In this document: piece after piece, positions 31,692 to 43,639 of the stretch
Layout: each line of letters starts with the position of its first letter
How positions within the stretch are numbered: the stretch's first letter is position 1
The notes under the pieces: model-generated
Database searches by the model: none
What the model was told of the DNA's origin: nothing
Seen by the model: only the letters and a program-made list of their open reading frames with translations
DNA from: Heterotrichella gracilis
Taxonomy: Eukaryota > Sar > Xanthophyceae > Tribonematales > Xanthonemataceae
Reading direction: 5' to 3'
Assembly: GCA_032358255.1 (NCBI GenBank)
Contig: JAULBX010026485.1
Location: forward strand, 1 to 46,898
Length of the DNA: 46,898 nucleotides
Position numbers and translations under genes: made by a program

Positions 31692-33980
31692 CTAGTCAAT
31701 GGTAGTCTTCACCCCAGTGCGCTCCGCTGGAAGGGGGCGGTTAAACCCTCCCTGCAAAACCACAAAGGTTCAGTGTGCGCAATGTGAGATGCTGTCAACG
31801 CTACATGCTGTAGTAAGACCTTCAAAGCCAAGCACAGGCTTCAAGTGACGCCATATGAACATATGCGATTCCAGGGCCCACAGCAGCGGGAGGTTGCGGG
31901 TTCAATCACAATACCAGGCCTTGGTGCTTGCAGGTTAACATCAGTAGCAGCAAACATGCAGTGGGCAACTGGTTGGCCACAAGCTAGTACACTGGTGGGC
32001 TGGACAGGCACTTCCATTACCAGCAGCGCCGCAGGCAGGAGTGCATGCAAAGGGAGTGTGATGGTGGTGTGGTTAACGCGGGTCAGCTAAAGGAGGTGTG
32101 GGGTCCAGGGTCTGGCATGGGCTTGATATGTACGAGTCTTACCCTGCGATTCATGTACTGCCTCGCCTGGCGCGTCTCCTTGGCTTTGACAAACCCTAGG
32201 TTGGCGCCCGTGTCCTCGACCTCGCGACCCTGGGTGGTGTCAAAACCCTGCACATGGGTGCACAATGGGTGTCAAAACCCCACACAAAGGGGAGTACGCT
32301 GAATATCAAAATCCTACGAACAAGGGAGTGCAGTTGGTGTCAATTGCTCATACATTAGGAAGCAGGGATGTTAAACTGCAAAAATCTACATGGCGTAAAC
32401 ACAGGTTCATGGGAGTGGTGAAAGGCTATCCCCATTGATACATCATTTAAAACTCCTGGGGGTATCGTCAGCTAGACGGCATCCTCAGCTTCCACCTCAT
32501 CCTGGGTTTGGCTCCATTTAATATACCTAGGGCAACAAGGCAGGGTTCCAGGGTGATCAGAGTTCAAGAATGCGTACAAAGGGGATCCCCATTGCCTGCA
32601 TCATCTGGATCTCCTCGGGCGTGATGTCAGCATCCAGCTCAATGGCAGGCTCAGCAGGAACCTCCCCTTCCTCCACCTCGTCATTTCCTCCCCTGCGTCC
32701 CCGCTTGCGACTACGGCCCTGAAGAGCACAACAACGGGCATGAAGAAAAGTTGGGGTGTCAGCGGTAGTGCAGGTGGGAGTCAGGATGAGGCTAAACAAG
32801 ATGATTGAACAATGCCCGCCCCTGCATGCCATGTGCTCCCAGGTGGGGCAGGCCTGGGGGAGCATGGTCGAATGGGCTAAGATGCAGATGGTTGGGAGAT
32901 GCAGGAATTTGGCCATGCACATGTCGGAGTGTGTGGGCTGAGAAGGTTTTGAAGCATTGGGGTTTTGATGCCATGGGTGTGCATGCGGTGGACCCTACAA
33001 TAGGGTTTTCAGCACATACCACTGGGGACCGGCGGCGCTCTCTCCGTGGTGATTTGGACCGACTGCAGCAAGGGGGGGGTGTTTTCATTTAAGTGCGGGG
33101 GGAGTGAAGCGAATAAATGATGGTGGTGATACTGGAAGAGCTTTCCACTGTTGCTTACATCATGTACACGATGATCACCATGGCAGTGGTTACGGAGGTG
33201 GTGGTAGGTGGAGGTTGGTGGTGGTGGTGGCTTTGATAGTGACAATGGAGCAGTTCAGCACATGTTGCTATTGATGGTGGCCACAATGACCCCATGGTGG
33301 CCATAAAATGGTCATCACACTCATGCCTGTAGCCTGCCAATGCCACACCTGCGTTGGCGCTCACGCTCGCGCTCAGGCTCCCTGGGCCGATCCCGCACCC
33401 GCTCCCGCTGCTTCTCGCTCTCCCTCTCTCTCTCCCTCTCCCTTTCTTTTTCCACCTCCAGCTCCCTGCGCTCCCGCTCCCGCTCCTTCTCCAAATCCAG
33501 CCGAGCCCTCTCCTTCACCCGCTCCCGTTCACGCTCCTGGTCAGCAACCCTTGCCCGCTCCTTTTCTTTTTCCAGTTCCAGCCGCGCCCGATCCCGGTCC
33601 CTACCGGCATCCCGCTCCTTGTCACCATCCCTGCCCCGCTCCTTTCCCCGCTCCTTCTCCCCACCCCTCCCCCGATCCCTGTCTTCCCCCTTGGGACCCT
33701 CCCTCACCCTCTCCCTCTCCCGATCTCTGTCTTTCCCCCTGTCCCTGTCCTTCTCCCTCTCACGGTCCTTGTCTTTCCCCCTGTCCTTCTCTTTATGCCG
33801 CTCCTTGTCCTTCCCCCTGTCCTTCCCCCGATCCCGATCCCGATCCCGATCCCTGTCCTTGTCACGATCCTTGTCCTTGTCGCGGTCCTTCTCCCTTGGC
33901 TTTACCCTATCCCCCTCCCCTGCCCTCTCCCTGTCCCTCCCCCCCCTGTCTGCATCCATCCTATCGCGTTCCCTTGACAT
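31692..33980 (-). CDS. SNRNP27: U4/U6.U5 tri-snRNP-associated 27 kDa protein homologue with long charged head
   Basis: Five exons on the - strand: 33980-33349, 33062-33020, 32718-32578, 32247-32143 and 31751-31692, giving 326 residues. The C-terminal third is diagnostic of the SNRNP27 family: acidic DADITPEEIQMMQAMGIPF, then GFDTTQGREVE, then RQARQYMNRR joined across an intron to GGFNRPLP. The family takes part in the spliceosomal tri-snRNP in the nucleus. Ahead of it is a short RS-like patch (SRSKSPRRERRRSP). Exon 1 encodes 210 residues of almost uninterrupted Asp/Arg, Lys/Asp and Glu/Arg dipeptides, likely a charged extended helix. The human protein is about 155 residues, so this head is unusually long and RD/RE-type rather than RS-type. 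The TAG stop follows KTTID. The ATG at 33980 is the first in frame after a short non-coding lead. Confidence 0.92.
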
Positions 33981-34545
33981 GGAACCCAAAAAGCACTGTC
34001 ACAGTGATTTTGATCAGCTGCCTGGCTGATGACTGTCCACTGATCGTATGCCTGCTGGCGCTGGATGGCTAGCTAGCTGCCTGGAACCACTGATTAGCTG
34101 CCTGCTGTCGCTGATTAGCTGATTGTAAGATTATTGATGACTTAGTGGTAGCTGATTGCTAGTACAATTGCTGCGCAAGCTGTCCAGGCACAGCGCTGGT
34201 ACACCTGCAACAGCAAAGCACCAAGCAATCAACCGATGGGCACACATCCAGCACCAAATAGCGCAACCAGTGGCTATCTGCTGTACGCGGAGTGTCTGCG
34301 GCTACAATACCCATGCACACTGGTGTCCGCCACATGCAGGGCCGCCCACCACATCGATGACTCCCTAGGACTGTGACTGATGCTCTCACAATCCCCCTGG
34401 GCTGCATGCTGGCAAGGTACAGTTGCCTCCCCAGTCGAAACCTGTGTCCTTTTCCATTTACTGCATTGTTTCTTTCTTTAAAAGATCCCTATAACATCCC
34501 ACAACTCCCCCCTTCCCCACCTGTGCGACTGCCCTCCCCTCCTCT
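33981..34545. other. Intergenic: SNRNP27 upstream region and COA6 3' flank
   Basis: No gene is seen. Near 34090-34130 the strings CTGATTAGCTG and GCTGATTG recur several times as a low-order repeat. This 565-bp gap must include the SNRNP27 promoter; no TATA box was identified. Confidence 0.4.
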
Positions 34546-35895
34546 TCACTGGCTCTGGTCCTTCCCCCCCTGCACTCCCCTTGCCCTGGGCGCTGACGCA
34601 GCGATGTTCCGCTGGATGCTCCTCAGCAGCTGCTGCTCTTTCAGGTGGAGGGTGTCAAAATGGCGCACCTGAGGAAAGCGGGAGACTCATTGGACGGTGA
34701 TGAAACTCCTTGTGGATTCTTTCATACCACCTATACCCTCGAGTTGAAACCAAGGAGCCCCTGAACCCTGAGCCATTAATCAAATACTCTAGATGTGCTG
34801 CAGGGGAGCTCACCACAACCCCCAACGCCATCCCCATGCCGCAAAAGCCACACATGCACCTACCCAGGAGGCTGGGCACAGGGCCTCGTACTTGTGGCGC
34901 AGGTGGGTGCAGGGCGGGGGCGGGGGCGCTCCGGGGGCAAACTGCACGCCCTGCTCCTCCAAGCAAGCAAAGAAGGAGTCTCTGGCCTGGACACACACAC
35001 GAAGGAATAAATGCAGGAAAACATAGAACAAGGAGTTTGTAAGAAATATGCGTACTTTGTCATAGTTTTGTTCCGTTGCAAACGCTGACTTTTTTCAAGT
35101 TCTTTTCAAGTTGATTTTCTTCAGGTTTTTTTCAAGTTCCATTGCAAACACTGATTTTTTTCAACCCTGGTGCCCTCCAAGCCACGGCATTGTAAAACAC
35201 TACAGGGCTGGGTGAGGTGTCCCTGGCTTGGATGTCAAATATGAATTTCCACAAAGCTCGACTACAGTCAGCCTCCCCCACGGGGTGAAATTCACATTCA
35301 CGCCACAGACACCACACCCAGCCCTGCAGGATTTCCCTTGTGCGCTGCATCAGAGGAGTTCCCACACAGCACACCTTGTGACACCTCTCCCGTTGTTCCT
35401 TTGAGGGTGCTGCAGTCCCTCCCTTGCTGGCCACTGTCTGGGACATACAGAACCTGCTTGGAACTGGTGGGAATTGCGCAGAACCTGGCAGCAGTCCTCT
35501 CAGCCCTCTCGGTGTCTTTATTCCAGCTGGCACACGCGGTGCTGCACCCGATGGTAGCCTGTGATTTCAAGCGGACTGTGGGCCCAGTTTGGTAGTTGCT
35601 GCCTGCGGTACAGCGGTATGTGGTGTTATGTGGCAACAGCTAGGCAAGCAGCTGTATGCATCAACCTAGGTGTAGCAGAAATACTGCGCATATCCGTCAA
35701 CCACCAAGTGCACCAGCCAAAAGAGGCACTAACCGTGTGCAAATGCCACAGCTGTCTTGAAGTGTGGGCCAAACCTGAGCACCTGAGCCACCCAACAGCA
35801 CCCATTCCCGTTCATTGCTGGGCGCCCACCGCCCAACACACTAGGGCCTTGATCACCACGGCAGCTGCCCACTGTACACCCCCGTATGCATGCAT
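34546..35895 (-). CDS. COA6: Cytochrome c oxidase assembly factor 6 homologue
   Basis: Three exons on the - strand: 35895-35830, 34986-34864 and 34668-34546, all joined in phase 0, 103 residues. Signature: VCW at the end of exon 1, then ARDSFFACLEEQ, giving a C-x9-C pair. Next comes C-x10-C (CTHLRHKYEALC), followed by PASW and, across the last intron, VRHFD. This is the twin-cysteine COA6/COX12 (subunit VIb-like) family of the mitochondrial intermembrane space. COA6 helps deliver copper to COX2 with SCO proteins during complex IV assembly. A proline run (PGAPPPPP) lengthens the loop between the two cysteine pairs. The start is the least certain point: the frame stays open upstream of the ATG at 35895, and the first intron is long (843 bp). 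The C-terminal tail after about residue 85 is not conserved in my recollection of the family. Confidence 0.85.
35070..35164 (+). repeat. 29-bp direct repeat in COA6 intron 1
   Basis: GTTCC(G/A)TTGCAAAC(G/A)CTGA followed by (C/T)TTTTTTCAA occurs at 35070-35098 and 35136-35164, with three mismatches. The space between contains more TTTTCAAGTT strings. It may be a slippage-prone T-rich intron segment. Confidence 0.7.
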
Positions 35896-37538
35896 ATAGG
35901 CAACACAACCTAACAGCGACCGCGTGCACCAGCAACCCTTGTGCATGTCTTTCAAGCACCTAGTCTTCGTGCAACGAAAAATAGGCAACTTGTCGATCAG
36001 AAGCCCCTTCGACCACCAAGTCCAGTTGCTAGCCACCAAAACACCCATATGCATGCATATCCATCCACTACAAGACCACCACGTTGGCAGCGTCGAAGTG
36101 CCCAAAAGCAGACCGTTCGTTTCCCTTCGCAAGCATTCGCACGCCTCGCAAGGGATGATGCGGCAACACCGGCAAACGCACCTGGACTGACACAGTGTTG
36201 AGCATGCGGTATGTGACTGGGACAAAGCTGCAACCACAACGTCGCGCTGGCTCCGTATTAGCCACTTGCTTTTGACAGCCGTGTTTGCAGATGGCACGCT
36301 TCTAGGTGGTCCACCCACTTTGCATTGTGCGGTTGACGGGGCAGGTGTGTCGTTGTTGGAGCAGCTGCAGGCGTTGAATAGTAGGCTAGAGTTAGGTGTG
36401 CTGCTGTAATTCGTGCCGGCCCGCAAAAATAGTGGCCGGCCTTGCTGCAGCAGGTTCTAGTTATCGATAGTGCCTTCATGCATTCCCTTGCTACTGAAAC
36501 TGACTGAACTATAGTATTTTTATTTTTTATATTTTCTATAGTAAAAAAATACTTTACCCTAGTCACCTTGGGGTTCATTACTGTGTGGAGTGCACTGTGG
36601 TGCCCTGGTGTGAGTCAGTGGATCCTAACTCCGCCTTGGTGCATTGACATTCTGTGACAGTGATGTGGTCTTCCAGAGTCTTTCCCTCGTACCAAATACA
36701 AAAGCCAGTGTACATATGTCCCCAGATTGGACCAGGTATAGGGCATTGGATTCCACCCATTGGTTGCTAACTAACGTTGGCGTATTCAATGTGTTACTGG
36801 CCGCATAATGCTCCTGAGTCAGGTGAACAATGACTGTCACTACCTACTGTGCCTACAGACAACAAATCTGCATAGCAATTTTCAGTAGAATTAAAGAATG
36901 TCCTAGTATTTGAAAACGAAAGAATGGCGGACAGCAATGTAGCGACACGTCTTGATGTCAGGCTCACAGACCAACTCTACAATCCCACAATAATCTTTTA
37001 CCTGTAGCCAGGCCAAGTTTCAACAGAATCTGGCACACAGCTAGCTTCCTGCCATTGGTTCAAAAACTAACTATATAGTCAGGGCTACATGGATACTTAT
37101 GTCCCTGTGTTATACGTCTCGAAAGTAAGGTTGACTATACCAGGCTGGCTACACCAATAACTATATTAAAAATGTCAAATATATCACATTATCCTATTTT
37201 TTTTCTAGCAGATTACCATTGCTCCTGTACAAAACTCAATGTATGCCACTGAGATGCACAATATGGCAAAAGTAAGACCCATTTAAATGTTTTCAAATGG
37301 ATCGGCTCAAAAGAAGAAAAACAAATATGACGAAGAAAAAAAGCAGGCGGCAACCGTGTCTGGGAATATTCATTGATCGCGAAGGAAGGCCATCTCAAAA
37401 CTACGAAAATGTTCGTGCCAAATTTGTCATGCATTCACTCTCCACACCACCCCTGGTGCAGGTAGCGCTGAAGCGCCTACTGCCAGCAAACCCTTGGCCA
37501 GGGTAATTCACTTCCAGGAACCCTCCGCTAGGGTGTGT
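35896..37538. other. Intergenic region between COA6 and the bZIP gene
   Basis: No gene is supported. A 204-codon - strand frame, 36426-35812, overlaps COA6 exon 1 in the same frame but has no motif upstream of residue VCW. From about 36500 to 37230 the DNA is AT-rich. An inverted repeat (AGTATTTTT at 36513 against AAAAAATACT at 36544-36553) could form a hairpin. The bZIP 3' UTR should lie at the right end. Confidence 0.4.
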
Positions 37539-40500
37539 TCACTCCTCCTGGTTCGGGCTGTGCGGTTCAGCTGTGGTCAGTGCGTGTAGCAAGGGGAGGG
37601 GGTTGAGGTGGTGTGGGTAGGAGGCCACCAGCGCACGCGCAGCCTGCACAATGGGAGAGGCGAAGGTTTCAGTTGCACCCGTTGGTGTGTGTGATGGAGG
37701 CGGTGGAATGTGGTGTAGGGAGGAGGCCACCAGCACAGGAAGTCATGCGCGGGGGTGGGATGAGGGACGAGAACAGAAATGGCCCACAAGGGGTTAGCTG
37801 ACGAGTGCACTGGATCTTACTGGCGGGGGCAATTGAATCATAGCAATACCATGATTGAATACCATATAGATGTATTACTATAGATATATGGTACACGGCA
37901 AGCTGCAGTTAACTGCTGGGCCACCTCCCCTGGACAAGCCCAAAGAAAACCACATGCCGCCCACCCATGCCGCAGGGGGGCAAATACAGATAACACGGCA
38001 CAGCACGCGATGCCTTTGAATCACACACCCACTGCCAGGGTGCAGCATACAGCGCTAGCAGACAGCTGGTCACCTGCCGCACCCCCCCTTCGCCCAACCC
38101 ACCCCGCTCTTACCTGCACGGGCTGCAGGACCTCGCCCAGGCACACCCTCAGGGTTTCAAACAGCGCCTCTGCCTCAGCCTCCAGTGTGGGCCCCAAGCG
38201 GTGCAGCATGTCGGCGGTGGGGACCAACCCCCCCGCGCCAACCCCAGGTCCGGCAGCTGGGGATGCAAATTGAGCAAGCTGGGACGCAATTTCATGGCGC
38301 TGCTGCACGATGCTGCAGTGTAGAGAAAGTTTGAATTCAACAGCGTCTGGGGAAATGTAATGTCATTGTTGTCTTAGGACACCATGCCTCCTTTTACAAG
38401 CAGCATATGACAGCATACCCAGTGCCACACACTGGCCCTAGTTAAACTCCCTACCCATCCGCACCATTGCACCCTAGCGGCCACGCCTGCCTGTCACCCG
38501 AACCCAATGCTATATGTGCGCATGTGTGTCATTGTGGGCGCCCATCGAGTGCACTTACATGCACATCAATTGTTTATCGCCTTTCTTTTTTGTCCTGTGT
38601 AAGGTATGGTGCAGTGGTTTATGAGCCTTTTCCGTCCTGTGTAAGGTGCAGGGTTTCGTGAGCCTGAGCTCGGCCCCATGCAAAAATGCCTCTGCACAAC
38701 AGCCATGTGCTACATGTGGGTCCCTCAAATGAGCCTGCGCTGTGCAATCGCAACTCATCCCCTCCTACCCAGCGCCCCCCCAGGCACCCCAGCACACCCA
38801 CCCACACACGCCGTCACCACCACCGCCGCCACCGCTCACCTGCCAAGCGTCCCCCCTAGCTCCTCCTTCAGCCTCCCCAGCCGCTCCACCTGCTCTTGAG
38901 ACAACCCCAGGCCCCGCACACATGCCTCCATCGCCCCCGCCACATCCCCAGCGCCGGGCGCATGCAAGGCACGCCTGCGGTACGAGTGGTGGGTGGGTGG
39001 GGGGGTATGGGACAGTGTGGGTAGGCCTAGATGTGTAGTACTTGTAGGTGGTGTAGGTTATGGTGCAGTGAGAGTATTTATCTACTGGAAAACAAAAAAG
39101 GTGACATAACTCACTAAGAACAATGTATTGTAGGTACAAGGTTCTGGAGTGTTGAGCAGCTGTTAAGGTGCACTTGATGCTCGAAGGGTAAGCCCAACAT
39201 GGCAAGTGGGTGCAGGCCTGGCTTGTGAAGGGGGGGTGAGGGAAAAGGGGCTAGCCAGCTGGTCCAGCTGCCCAGCCAATTCACATGTCTCATATGGGTA
39301 CTAAGAATACACCGAGAAGGCAATAGGGATGTACGGCTTGGATCGTAGCTGTGTGGTCGGGTTGCAGTTCGATTTTGGTTTAGGGTTTCACCGTGCATGT
39401 ATTTACTCATGGCATGCAGCACCTTATGTGTGAGCGCTCCCCTTGAGACTCCCCCTCCCCATCCCCACATCCCGCGTCCCTGACAGCAGGCGCGTGCACC
39501 ACCCGCCGGTACCCTTTCGCAGCCACCACCAGGACACGTTGCACAATGGTTGCGATGGGGTTTGAGGCAGGGGGGGACGCATTGTGAGGAGGGGAGGAGG
39601 GAGGGCCATCTGATTCCAGGTCAAGCAATGCCTGCTGCAGCTCCGCATGCTGTGGGAAGATGGGCAGGAGAGGGGTTATTAACAGCCATGGATTTCGACA
39701 CCCTACACTACGCCATAAACCACGCAGTTTACTGTACATCACAGATGCAGCTAGGGATTCACAATGCGTCGCATTTTCGGAATAAAATGTGTAATACGTC
39801 GCATTTTAGCCATATTTCGGAATGCGTACGCATTATGCGTAAAAATGCGTTAAATGGATATTACAAGATTTACAAGATTTATTAAAATATTAAAATTAAA
39901 TGAAATTAAAATATATTGAAATAAATCCCCTATTGTTTTTTTAGCTGTGAAAGCAGGGCTTGCCAAATGAATTAAGGTGTGAGCTCTGTGGTGGTTGGGT
40001 ATGGCTTGTGTATTTTTCTTTTAAAGACATATTATGTAATTAACGCATTTCACGCATCTTCAACGCACGCTAAAAACTAAAATGCGTATTTTTACGCAAT
40101 TATTCGTTTGCGTAAAAATCTGCGTAAAAATACGATTCGTGATTCCGGGATCGGATGCGTAATTCGTGATTCGTGATTCTGATCCCGTATTGCGCATTAC
40201 GCATCATGAATCCCTAGATGCAGCATCGGTGGTGTGCCCCCCTGCACCTTGCGCCCAAAATATTGTATGCACATTTGTTGGAGAAACACAATTGATGAAT
40301 CGCAGGACTTCCGGGATGTATGTAATATGTGCAATAGCACTGCCCACCGCTATGCTGCAACCATCACATGGTCCTGACCCAAACGTTACACCCCACCTGG
40401 CCCAATACACTGAAACCCACGATAGCCTCAAGGCTTGTCTGGCTGTTTCCCTCCTTGCTAGGTTGCGCTGAATCTTGCACCTTACCCTGGCCTTTCAGCA

Positions 40501-43054
40501 AGGAATCGGTACCACCCACCATTGTCTCCAGCCTCCACTGGCTGCTTTCTCCATCCTCAGGAGGTTCTCCAAAGCCGTGGGACAACGCCGCAAGGCGCTC
40601 CAGCAGTGCAATTCGCGTCACTGCTGCCTGGCAGGACGGGGAAAAACTTGTCAATCGAAGGAAACCGAACCGTTTCAGGATTGCAAACTGTCTGTTTTAT
40701 TCCTGTTATCCTAGGGGTGCCAATGCATGCCATGTGGCTAGCCCTGTGGAGCATGTGGTGTTGGCAGGTGGCACCAGCAGTGGCACACATGCGGGTGCAG
40801 CATGATATTGGGGCAGGGGGGAGGCGCGTAGGAGGGGGGGAGGGGCAGCGCGAGGGTGAAGGCAAACATGCACACCGTGCCATACACGAGGGAAAACATT
40901 GGAGCCTTTTCTGTGACCTACAGCCATGCCCACTAGCCTGCTCGCATCACCCTTCTCCCCGAGGCTTGCCTCCTCACCTTGAGGGCATCCCTGGTTTGCG
41001 CCAGCTCCCCCTGTGCTTCCTCCACCTGCTGCTCAAGCCCAGCCACCTTCTGCTTCTTTTTCTCCCTGCACACAAGGCAAGGCTCAGGGCTCACATCCTA
41101 GGACATTGAAATTTAAATTGACAAAAAATAATAATTCTATATTGAATAAAGTTGATTGGATTTTAGAAAATGTATACATAGGCAACGAATTGATATCATT
41201 AGTTTACTATTACAATTGTTTTTGAGTAAATTGGATAAATAAGTACATTTTTGTGAAATAGTTGTTGGATAACATGCTCCAAAACTTGAAGATAGTAAAG
41301 GGTATAGGGTGCTGCAGGGTTTACAATCCAGGTTTTGCACTATAATACTTTAATAGGCTTTGAGCTTCGATGCCACTTGCATCTCCTTGGACGATACAGC
41401 ACATGTAGCACGTGCAACGCACAGTGCATATGCGGCTATTACACATGCGTTGGATCACGTGCATTAAGTTATACTGTGCGTATGCGCTGGGACATGTGCA
41501 CGCGCATTGCATACATCGCATGGCGAGCATGTGGTCAGGCTCCGCACCTATGCCGCTTCTGCGCCAGGCGATTCAGCACCTTGGTGTGCGGGTACAGCCT
41601 CCTCTTCCTCCCCAGCTTATCGCCCCCACCATCTGTCTCCCCGGTGGTCTTTGTGTTCAATGTACCCCCCCCCACTCCGCCACCCACCCCATCCATCATC
41701 GCCTGTGGCAGCCCAGCACCCCCTCCCGCTACTTCCGCCGCCGCTGGGGTGAGAGATGGGGCCACCCCGGGGTACCCCCTGGGCCGCGAAGTGATGGACT
41801 CGTTCCGACCCAAGTACCCCGAATGCCGCGCTGCCAACGCCACCGTGACCATGTCGGCGCGATGCCTCTCCAAGCCCGCAGGCTTGCCGGTGCCGGCATT
41901 GCCAGCGCCCGGATCCAGGTCCGCTGACCCGTGTGGCACGCGGTGTGCTCTGGGGTCCACACCTTGGCTACCTCGGCTGCTGCCGGAATCGCCTCCCCCC
42001 GCCACTGCTCTGGCGTGGTCTTGTGCACCCGGCATGTGAGGATGGAGCAGGTGCATGTCCGGTTCTAGGTGGTTTGCGCCCAGGGTAGAATAATACCCAG
42101 TGCTCCCGCCGCTGCCCGCCGGACTCCCCTTGCGGGCACGCATTCTAGATGTTCTGGCGGCTGCCGCGGCAGCTGCATAGCAGGTCATGGCAGGCACATA
42201 TGAGGGCGCAGCTGAGCTGGCCCCGTACATGTCCTGGCCTGGGTACATGTGGGGAGGGGGCTGGGGGTGGTGCAATTTGGAACCCAGTGAGGGCTCTAGG
42301 GTTTTGTAGGGTGAGGACACCGTAGGCAGGTGGTCAAAGAGTGGCGCGTCCGCCCGGGTGGTGGGACCAAGATAGCGCATGTCTCCCTCCCCCCGCCTTC
42401 CGTGGATCAATGCCGTTACCGGAGGATGCGCACTCTGGCATTGGAGCTGCTGGAGCTGGCTGTAGACAGCGGCTGAAAATGGATCGGGGGCACTCTCCCC
42501 ATACCCCCCCATGCCGTACCCCCCTTGCAGGCCAGAATTGTACCCCCCTCCGGGGGCGGAGTGGAGGGGGCTGAAATACTGATGGTGGTGGCCGTAGCCT
42601 GCTGCCATGTGTGCTTGGCCTGCAAGGTCGGCGTCGGCTGCCATGAGGGCCTCCATGCGTGCGTGGTCCCTGGGGTCTGCAATGTATACAGGGTGGATGT
42701 CACTTGTATCATGGCACATTACATGTGGTGTTAATGATGATTCATGTGATGTCACATGTGGTGTGGGCGCACATAGCGCACACTCTTTATGCTTTAGGGC
42801 AAAACAATGACAGGACAAAAACTCCACTCACCAGCCCCAGCGGCAGCCATTGTGTACCCCTCCACCAGCACCTCCATCTGAGACCCCTGCCCAGGGTTTT
42901 GCTGGCGGGCCCCCTGCATGGCACCCTCGTGCCCTTCCTGCTGCTGGCAGTGGGCGCCAAACATCATGTCATCCAGAGTAACGTCGTGGGCCCTCCGTGG
43001 CTGGGGCGGCCTGGGGTGGTGGTGCGGATGTTGGTCGGGGTCTGGGTACTCCAT
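37539..43054 (-). CDS. bZIP transcription factor with Yap-like basic region
   Basis: Eight exons on the - strand: 43054-42832, 42676-41548, 41065-40978, 40627-40520, 39649-39423, 38974-38840, 38312-38114 and 37643-37539, 737 residues. All phases agree. The basic region is NRLAQKRHR followed by EKKKQKVAGL, matching the canonical N-x7-R-x9-L spacing. GRKRR just before it is a probable nuclear localisation signal. The zipper is weak: heptad d positions read L, A, T, A, L, while a positions V, L, L, I are hydrophobic. The N-terminal 420 residues are His/Pro- and Gly/Ser-rich and disordered-looking, with a seven-alanine run. The C-terminal part has LSQEQVERLGRLKEELG and QQRHEIASQL helices, a pattern I recall from other chlorophyte bZIPs. 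The gene acts in the nucleus; target genes are unknown. Translation could start upstream if another 5' exon exists, since an acceptor (CCCTGCAG) lies just before the ATG. Confidence 0.85.
39752..40216. mobile_element. Non-autonomous hAT-type MITE in a bZIP intron
   Basis: A 465-bp element starts TAGGGATTCA and ends TGAATCCCTA, giving 10-bp perfect terminal inverted repeats. It is flanked on both sides by GATGCAGC (39744-39751 and 40217-40224), a perfect 8-bp target-site duplication. TIRs beginning TAGGG and an 8-bp duplication are hallmarks of the hAT superfamily. The ends are filled with subterminal motifs such as ATGCGT, ACGCAT and GCGTAAAAAT in both orientations, and the middle is AT-rich. 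It has no open frame for a transposase, so it must be mobilised in trans. It lies inside the 870-bp intron 40519-39650. The intact duplication suggests a fairly recent insertion. Confidence 0.9.
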
Positions 43055-43623
43055 GGCACAGCCTGCAGGGGCAAGGGTGTAGGGTCAATTCCGGAAGAAA
43101 ATGACCTTCCTGGGCTCCTTGTGTTGCTGGTTGGGCTGGTGTTCTAGGTCAACGTCATGGTGCAGTGTGCGGTTTATGTGGAGAGGTGGGCAGTGATTAT
43201 CACAACCATCTACAAACACACAGAGCAGTTGCTGCACTTGTGCTGTACAGCCGGAACTTATGGAACATTACTGAGGTCTTGCGGAGAGTTCATACCTCCA
43301 GATTGCCGCAACTCCTTACGTGCAGGGCTTCGTCATGAGCTGGGTCATCCAAGCTGGGCTGGTGTCGTTTGCAGCTGTCCTGCTGTATGCCACTTGTTGA
43401 CAGCTGCAGGTAGGCACCGAAAATCGTGGTGTGGGTGGTGTTGTATGGTTGAAAGAAATACCGACTAGCGCATGGCAAGCCAGTAGTTGTCTTTTGCATG
43501 TGCTGGTGCGCGCTGGTTGCTTGGTCTTGGGCTGGAACACTGTCTGGGGGAACAGCAGTAGTTCATTTTCATATGGCAGAACTAAATCACTTGATTTTTA
43601 CCAAGAAATGTTTTATACTTTGA

Positions 43624-43639
43624 AACCCTAAACCCTAAA
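43624..43639 (+). repeat. Interstitial telomere-like motif upstream of the bZIP gene
   Basis: AACCCTAAACCCTAAA lies about 570 bases upstream of the bZIP start. In plants, AAACCCTA teloboxes near starts can be bound by Myb/TRB-type proteins; a role here is not shown. Confidence 0.7.

Noticed and set aside
33340-34029. Long + strand open frames (229, 254 and 207 codons) of Ser/Arg- or Pro-rich composition
   Set aside because: They are shadows of SNRNP27 exon 1. The RD/RE codon repeats leave all frames open, and the - strand reading continues through four spliced exons into the conserved family C-terminus.
35812-36426. A 204-codon - strand frame as an extended N-terminus of COA6
   Set aside because: COA6 proteins have short N-termini and nothing upstream of the VCW region looks conserved. 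I kept the ATG at 35895, though the longer frame is not formally excluded.
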